A stretch of DNA of 64,000 nt. Origin: Arion vulgaris (lineage: Eukaryota; Mollusca; Gastropoda; Stylommatophora; Arionidae). The stretch lies in assembly GCA_020796225.1 (NCBI GenBank), contig CM036756.1:64719644-64783643 (forward strand), read 5' to 3'. Below, one piece after another: positions 49,401 to 58,400 of this stretch; within the stretch, counting starts at the first letter, position 1; every line of letters begins with the position of its first letter. Made by a program: the position numbers and the translations under genes. Under the pieces are notes generated by a model. It did no database searches. It was not told the DNA's origin and was given only the letters and a program-made list of their open reading frames with translations.

Positions 49401-52400
49401 GCGCTGGGCAGACGGCATAGATGCTGGGGATAAGGAAAGCAAGCTTTTGCACAAACATTAGTCAGAGGTGCCACATTGGGCGAACTACTGATGTGCAGAG
49501 AATATTTGATGCGCAAAATGTCAGAACATGCAACACCCACATGTCCAACATTAATCATGTATGGCCTACCTATGGTAGGGGATTGTGTTCCAGGATTAGA
49601 CTTTACGGCCATCTTCCCACGCACCAGTGTTGCAACAATACACTTCTTTTCTTCTTCTTTGCGTTGTTCTTTATGACCAATTTTAATCACTCTTTGTGAT
49701 ATGATGGATCTTTGCCAAGAATGTGTATACGTTGCACATTGGTTTGGTAGGCCCCTAAACGCATAGACTTCTACACGTTTAGGACCCATGCATCCGATTT
49801 CAGCCAAACCTACTTAGTCGTCTCTGACGACATGCGTGACAGGTAACAGTGGTTCTATTCTTTACACCCCAAATTTGTGTCCCAGTAACCACTCGGGCGC
49901 AACACACTTCTGAGACTGTTGTCATCATTGCTTCGATAGACGTTATTATTATTATTATTAGACGCTATGACTGTGCTTGAATATGAACCATGCAAAAAAT
50001 ATGTGTTAATAGTAGAGTGGTAGAAACACATCTCTAGGTTAGCCAAAGATGTGCTATTAGGTTGGGCGATTGACGCCACTGGGATGCTGAGGCCCGCAAG
50101 GGAAGCAAAGAATAGTACCACTGCGACCTACAATGCATGTCTAAGAGGCGACTGATGTAGGCCCTAGGAATGTTACCCTAGTAAATGAAAAGCAGCACAG
50201 AAATCGGATGTGCTGGCCTACTTATAGGTGCATAACTGGCACAATGTAAATCGCACTTAGGCTCAGATCACATACAAATCACACAGGGGTTGACAAGTGG
50301 TCAAAAATGAAGCATTCGAAGAAGAAGAAGGTTGGGGGATAAAAACATCTTTAGGTTAATAAGAGAAATTATTGTGGTCTAAGATATTAACACAAATGTC
50401 TCAAAAGCAATTCTTTATTTTACATATAATATATGCATTTACTTAACTCTTTCCATACTTTTCACCTCACAATGCGCCACAGCGAAATTCGTTGAATGCC
50501 ATTCGCTGTACACTGCGCCATTCGAGTTGTTTCCTTATAAGACGCCCTTCTAGTTTTACTTCTACTATTTTACTTCTACCACTTTTTAACCCTGTTATTC
50601 TAATAGGTTGTCCTGTTTTCTTAAATTAGTATATAATAAGATATATATATGTTTATTTATTGATGAGGAGCTATTTTATTTGTTTTTAATTTGCTTTTTT
50701 GCCTCCTTGAATTAACTGTTTAAAAATTGAGGAAATAACTGTCCATGGAAAGAGTTAAGACACTTTTGTTTCTATTTAAATCAGCACTGGAGTTTCAAAG
50801 TCAGGAATCCTGGTGACAGTTCAGACCACAGGAGGTACAAATGATGATGATGATGATGATGATAATAGGAGGAAGCTGTATAATAGCAATAAGAAGAAAC
50901 TGTCAGTAATGGGGATAGTTGCAGATGAATTAGAGGAGATTCTGGATCTTTTAAATCCCAGTAAGTTTCTATATTTTCTTAAATATAATCATAGTTTCTT
51001 TAGTGTATATAAATAATATATAATAGACAATATAAATGTCGGTGAAATCAGTGATTATATTTCTATACTTCTGCCATCGTCACTGATTTTACACTAAATC
51101 TAGATTCTCTGGTATAGTCTCTGTTTCACGATTTCATTTCTGTTCGAGTTCTAATTTCACCAGTAATGTGAGGTCTAATTTCACCAGTAGCTTGAGATAT
51201 AAGTTTACCAGTAATTTGAGTTCTAATTTCACCAGTAGCGTGAGATATAATTTCACCAGTAATTTGGAGGGGGTCCTTTTAAAGCACAGGTTACGATACT
51301 CTGCATGGTGGAATTCCTCAGAGCACCATATCTAAATCTGTTTTTTAACTCTTCGCTGAGCAAGATGAAGTACAGTGCACTTTGTTATGTACCTTATGAT
51401 CAAGTGCATCAGATTTCCATCAGCATTTTTTTCAAGTATGCTAACTTAATCCTTTCATTGTCCCTAACCTTCCTGCAATGCAGAATGTCATCTTTTCTGT
51501 TGGAGGATGCTGTCCTTATGTAAACTGCACTCTTGGGTTCACATGCTTTGTCTGCTCAGGATTTGTATATTTTTCTCTCTCCTTTGTGGTCTGCCTTTCT
51601 GGACTTGTGAGCATTGCCTGCCCATTTTTAAACCTGAGATTCTTACCTTGTGACAATTCATCACTACTTTCTCTCTTTAATCTCTAACTGTATTGGTTTT
51701 TATTATTGCATTTTCTTATTTATTTAACAACTCTAAATATATATATGATAATATTACATAGAGTATGACTTTAATGTGTTTTATGCTGTAATTATTTATG
51801 GAGCACTCCTTTCAGTGTTGTATAAATTTGCAAGACATGTTTTGTAATATATTCCAGAGTTTCAAGACCAAAGTAGTGAGCAAATGTGTCAAATATATGC
51901 TTTGTGCCCACATTGTTACAACATCAAGCCAGGTACAGGCAATATAAGTCTCAAAGGTATTCACTTCTCAGTCAAGGACTGTGCACAGGTAACACTTTGT
52001 TTGATTAGAATCAAATAATGTTGTGCTATTAGTTGCGGAAACAACTTCATAGGCGTTTAAAGTTCAAGGATTGACTTCATTGTTTAATTAATTCATTAAT
52101 AAACTCCTACCTCCATAAAAAAAAAAATATAAAAGTACTGAACATAACTTTGACCTGCGATTTTCGACATGAATAACATACCTGTATTGTATGACTTTTG
52201 AGTTGGACATTTGTAATGTTTCCATGCTTCAGACAAATACACAGGACCCCACTAAATTTTTCAGTATAAGATTTACTTATCATGTAATATCATTATATTT
52301 TGAGACCAAAGAATTATATTTTCTTTCCCATTATAAATTTTTGTCATGTACTTTTATTATTTAAATATATATATAATTCTTCATCATATAACTTTCATAA

Positions 52401-55400
52401 TAGTTGTACATACTGTTAATTTTTATTTAAATTGTCCATGTTGTTCTATAAAATGAGAGCATGAGTTGATGTGTCATGTCCTTCCTTAAAATATAAGTGA
52501 TTACTTTAATAAATATGTAATCAAGTTATCTATCGCTGCTATTTAAAACTTTGGTGACTGACAACAGCTAGCTTCTGAGTCTATAGAAATAAACTATAGA
52601 CTATGAGGTAAATGTACAATTAGTAAAGAATCAAAGCAGGGATACAAAGCAAAAGGCTGGCCACGCAAAAGGTGGACCTCCGAGGCTACCTCTGAAGTCG
52701 GAGAAGGCCCGCCTATGTGGCTAAGAAACCAATAAAACGGTAAACAGGTTTTCATGCAAAAATCAGTTAGAAGCATCACACCAGATACATGACTACGCCT
52801 GAATTCATAGCGGACGAATGCAGAAGAAGAAGGTAACATAGGCAACAAAAGACACTATTTATGAAGCGCGCACAAGGGCTCGTTCTAGAAATCTTTTCTT
52901 ATCCTGAGACGCTGTGAGACACAACAGGAATGGAGGAAAGAAAAGTAAAGAAACTGTTTCCATACACTGGAGTATAATGAGGAATATTGCATTACGTCTC
53001 TGTTATTTCTTTCATACACCATGGATGATGTTGTCAACATCATGCCTGCAGTCTTTAATTTCCAATGTTTTTCTGGTACACAATTGAGGCTGGGTTGACT
53101 TGAGAGCCGTTGCAATCAAGAATCAATTTGGAACCAGGCACTACATATATAATAAGAAACTGAAATATACTATTTGGTAACCTTACAAAATTCCTCCAAA
53201 AGAGCATGTTCTACTGTTGAATTATAACAAAATTAGTCTCAACCATTTGTGGACATGTCTCATATGTCAGAAGTCCATGTAAGAGAAGCATGGTAGTTTT
53301 AGTTTACAATCTCCTTAAAAGAAGGAAAAACTTTGCATAGACGAGGACAGACAAGACTTATTAGTACTACTATCGCCCGAGTGGTTACCGGGGCCCAAAG
53401 TTGGGGTGTAAAGTATAGAACCACTGTTACCTGCCACGCTTGTCGTAAGAGGCGATAAGGAGGTTTGGCTGAAATCGGATGCATGTGTCCTAAGCGTGTA
53501 GAAGTCTATGCGTTTAGGGGCCTACCAAACCAATGTGCAACGTATACACGTTCTTGGCAAAGATGACACATATCACAAAGAGTGATTAAAATTGGTCATA
53601 AAGAACGAACGCAAAGAAGAAGAAGTACTACTATAATATGAGCAGATTGGAACAAGTTGTCATTCTGCGCTTAGAACAGGACACAATCTGCTCTGCAGCC
53701 ACATGTATACAAAATTCAAGATTGGCAATTCAGCCATGTGTACATGTGGACAGACACACCAGACTGCAGAGCACATACTTCAAGACTGCCCCGAATATGA
53801 TACACTGAGGCAAACTCACTGGCCTAACGAAACAACACTTGACAGAAAACTGCATGGACCTCTGTGTGAGCTACAAAAGACAGTGAAGTTCATACAAGAG
53901 ACAACATTGAATATATAGACAATATTTCAAGTGAACGAAGGAAGGAAGGATACAAGAGACAACATTAATATATAGAGATATTTGCAACGAAAGGAAGGAA
54001 GGACTTTTTAGTACAGAAAATATATCTTAAAAGAGTTGAGTCTAATGACAAATAAATGCTGTCTTTCAAGAAGGTCAAGAAGTGCTAAAGGAAAGGTTAG
54101 CAGGCTGAAAAAAATGTATTTTGCAGATGAATACACTCAGTTGGTAGAAATAGAACGTAGCATAATTTATAAGAAGCAAATGATAAAAGAAGTTTTATAA
54201 TTAATCACTCAAAAAATAAGTTTGAATGGAGTGTAAATTTAATTTCATTATTTGTCAGATAAATCTGATCTGTCCACTCCAGGATGAACAAATTCTCAAA
54301 CATTTTACTAAATGTGCTAGTAGTAGATCCACATCATGAATTAGCATTGTTACTAATATTTACTTGCCCTGTTTAACCATTTAAGATAGGATAAAATTAT
54401 GAAGTTATTTGAATAACTTTGTTACTTACTGTTATCTAGATGCTTTTATCAAAGGATGCAGTTGTGTGTCAAAGTGGTCCCTCTTCATTGGATTGTCTTA
54501 TACCAGAATTCTTATTCATGGAGCTTCCAGATGAAATGCATTTGTCTGATAATGATATTATGTTAACCGATGTCAAACTAGGTCATGGAATGGCAGGAAC
54601 TGTAACAAAGGTGAGCTAATATTTCATTTCAATCAGTAAAGTAGATGTTGAATCGATCCAGGAAATAAATGTTGAATCGATCCAACGACTTTGGCAGTTT
54701 GGAGGTATCAGTTGTACAAGTAGAACTGGATGCATGAGGGGCAGAGTGAGAGGTGTATTTAATCAGTGAGCCACAGGAACCATCAATATTGATACTTTTC
54801 AATATCTGTTGGGGTAGACGGAGCATCTATGGGTCTGCCCGGAGTGCAATGATGTCAGTTTAGTAGGCCTAACCAGTAACCAATTAAATCAGTTTAAATT
54901 TATCACATTTACTACTGAGTTTGCTGTGTGTACCACTGCGACTTACAAGGCATGTTGTAAGAGGTGACTAAGGTAGAGTTTGGATTGGGAATGGCTACCC
55001 ATTCAGTAGAAAAACTTTAGCTATGAATCAAACCAACCATGAAATTGCATGAGCTGGTTTAGGGGCTATGCACCAACCAGGGCTAAAAAAATGTACAAGT
55101 GAGAAGAGAATTACTGAGATGAAAAGTATTTTTTTTACCTTTTGGTAACTACCTAACTTTTTAGCAGATTCTAATTTTTGTTCATCTATTTATCTATCTT
55201 AATAGCATTTTTATTATATTATGTTATATTATCAATTGCTATACTAATACTTTCTACATTCTTTCATAAGGCAACCTACAAGGGCAAAGATGTTGCAGTA
55301 AAGGTCTTCTATGACTCTACTTCAAGGCCACAGATCAAATGTTACAAAAATGTCAAGTACCCAAATATAGCAGACGCCATTCAAGAAATTAAACACCAAC

Positions 55401-58400
55401 AGCATGAAGTTGAGACTGAACAGACAATGGTAAGCTTATTATTAGAGAGTTTTACCTACTATATGCCAGGTTGACTTTCTGAACAACATCTTCACTGACA
55501 ATCTGAGTTTTTTTTAAAAACTGACTGTACTTTGAGTTTCTTTCTATCTTTTCTCCGCTTCTGTTATGCTTTTCCACATCAGGATATGCAGACTTCTTAT
55601 TAGCGCTCTCAAGTGCACCTCATATTTCTACCACCAGTGTTTCTACCGCCTCCTATACTTCTGCAGTACATCGTTTGCATGGACGGTCCTTGGTCCTCAA
55701 GTACACCTCGTATTTCTACCACCAGTGTTTCTACCGCCTCCTATACTTCTGCAGTACATCGTTTGCATGGACGGTCTTTGGTCTCAAGTACACCTCGTAT
55801 TTCTACCACCAGTGTTTCTACCGCCTCCTATACCTCTGCAGTACATCGTTTGCATGGACGGTCTTTGGTCTCAAGTGCACCTCGTATTTCTACCACCAGT
55901 GTTTCTACCGCCTCCTATACTTCTGCAGTACATCGTTTGCATGGACGGTCTTTGGTCTCAAGTGCACCTCGTATTTCTACCACCAGTGTTTCTACCGCCT
56001 CCTATACCTCTGCAGTACATCGTTTGCATGGACTGTCTTTGGTCTCAAGTACACCTCGTATTTCTACCACCAGTGTTTCTACCGCCTCCTATACCTCTGC
56101 AGTACATCGTATGCATGGACGGTCTTTGGTCTCAAGTGCACCTCGTATTTCTACCACCAGTGTTTCTACCGCCTCCTATACCTCTGCAGTACATCGTTTG
56201 CATGGACTGTCTTTGGTCTCAAGTACACCTCGTATTTCTACCACCAGTGTTTCTACCGCCTCCTATACCTCTGCAGTACATTGTATGCATGGACGGTCTT
56301 TGGTCTTGAAACTATTGTATCTGAATATTAGTGCTTGTTGTGGGGCACTGTGCTATTGATATTGAGAACCCCAGTAAGCAAGTTATGTTCATCTATATAT
56401 ATATATATTTCAGGTTAGTACTGCATTTTCTGATGCCCGACGGGAGAGTGGAATCCTCTGTAAACTTAAGCATGAATTCATAATAGCATTCATTGGAGTG
56501 TGTGTCCGGCCACAGCTGCTACTTGTGATGGAGTTAGCTCCTTATGGTAGTCTAAGAACAGAACTGGACAAGAGGACCAAATTCATTTTTAACAATGTAG
56601 TAAATGTGAATAAAGTATTTACAGAGATGGCATTCAGTAAAGATCTGACCTACAAGATCATATTCCAAGTAAGTTTTCAATTACCAATGATGGCTCATTC
56701 GCAGTATAACTTGGATATTATAATAAAGAAAATGAAAAATAGCAGAAAATCATAAATATGTTTTATAGTTTACAGAATAAGTACAATAATGCAACGAGAA
56801 TTATGCTATTGTTAAGATAAAAGTCCACAACAAACAAATTACTAGTGAATTAAAATAAAAGATGGTTACGACTAATATCTGACTGTCTCCTCTACAACCA
56901 ATTAGATCTGATACCATGCTACAGTATAACTCAGTAGATATGGTAGATTAAAAATTGAGTTTTATGTTTCTAAAATCTTATCAGTTACCCATCTATACAA
57001 ATTTGTGTACAACTGGACATGCCTCATCATCAGGTGCCATGCCGGCTGGCGTAGGCGATCATGGATCTCCACAAATCTCTGTCGGTGTTTGCTATCAACT
57101 CAGATGTTGACGCTCTACCGTGCTATGAAGTCAGGCTATCCAAAATTTTCTGTCTTCCTCTGTCTCGTCTACCCTCGATTTTACCGGTGGACATGCCTAC
57201 AGGACGTTAAAGTAACAAACACTATTAATAGCTGCTTTATTACATTTTAAAATTGGGTCGACCGTGTTCATCCCCACTAGATAGATTATCTCATGTTAAA
57301 TTGCATATTTTTCGGGGGTCTCTGTGTCATAGAGGTTAGGAGCATGTCTCTTGTGCCAAAGGTACCAGGTTCGCTCCCTCATGAAACCATCTGGATATTT
57401 TTCCAGAGGTCCCTGATCTCAGTGTAGGTGAGATTGAGTTACTAGTCCTATTGGAGACAGATGATAAAACGTAGGTCCCGTGTTCAATTTAAGCACGTAA
57501 AAAAACCTTTGGTAGTTCAAAATCGAAAAGAGTAGGCTGGAAAGCCGCTGCCTGGGTAAAATTCATTAGAAAAGATTACAAATAAAATACCTACAAAATA
57601 TTTTTACCATCTTCAAAATTACATTGAGACCTCGTCCTGTGCTACAGAGTGTGTGCACTGCAGCTAAGATCTTCCTGTGTGAGAAAGAGATCGGAGTGTT
57701 AAAGGAGGGGGTCTCCTTTGGCATTCATTGTTAAAGGAGGGGGGTCTCCTTCGGCATAGCACCAGTTTATGATTGAGTGTCAGGATGGCGGTGATGTGAC
57801 AGTTTGTAGTAGGTCCCCTGTTAACGGAGGTCCCCTTTGGTCGTAGTATCTTTTGGATAACTATTGTTCTTGTGATTTGGTTTGGTTTCTACATGATTCC
57901 GTTTCTAATAGTGAATGTCATTACTGTGACAGTCTTGGTTTCCCATCCATGAGCATGTAATCATTTCTTATATATTATTTCCAACAATAACAAACGATGA
58001 TACAGAGCATAATAATAAGAAACCCATCGTGAGTTCATGTTCCTGTATTAAGTGATGTTAGATTCGTGTGGCAAGGCAAAATACGTCTGTCCGTGCCAAT
58101 GGTTCATGTTGTCTCTCTGTCTTTCTAATTCGTTACTAACTGACTGTCACTACACAACTACGTAGTTCTCATTACGTCAAAATGTCTTGTTGTTATGTGT
58201 TGCGTCTCTGCTTAGAGAGTGCAACACATAGTCTCAACTATTAAATATCTAATTATACTACCTATCTATCTGACTAACTGTCCATTCCTCCGCTGCCATC
58301 TGGGAACTATGACACCCCCTGAGACTCCGCCCCCGACGGCAATTCCCAACAAAATCGCACAGGTAGTGTTCAATAGGGTGATTAGAGTGGTGAGAGCTGA

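Larger units (their letters stand above)
48088..49418 (-). mobile_element. SINE family D (-) split by a piggyBac-like element
   Basis: Left remnant ccgatccagaagcac at 48100-48114; right remnant from 49244 with cggttcagtgccacgaacac and the head ggaattgaacccgcacacag. Joined across one TTAA they match the intact copy at 16305-16520. Confidence 0.85.

Noticed and set aside
49142..49807. 221-codon minus-strand frame
   Set aside because: It runs across the end of the piggyBac-like element, SINE D, a LINE tail and SINE C; a composite of repeats with no conserved domain.
55566..56359. Three overlapping open frames of about 220-250 codons on the plus strand
   Set aside because: Produced entirely by an 87-bp tandem repeat lacking stops in any plus frame, inside the intron between two kinase exons; no splice phase or domain supports translation.
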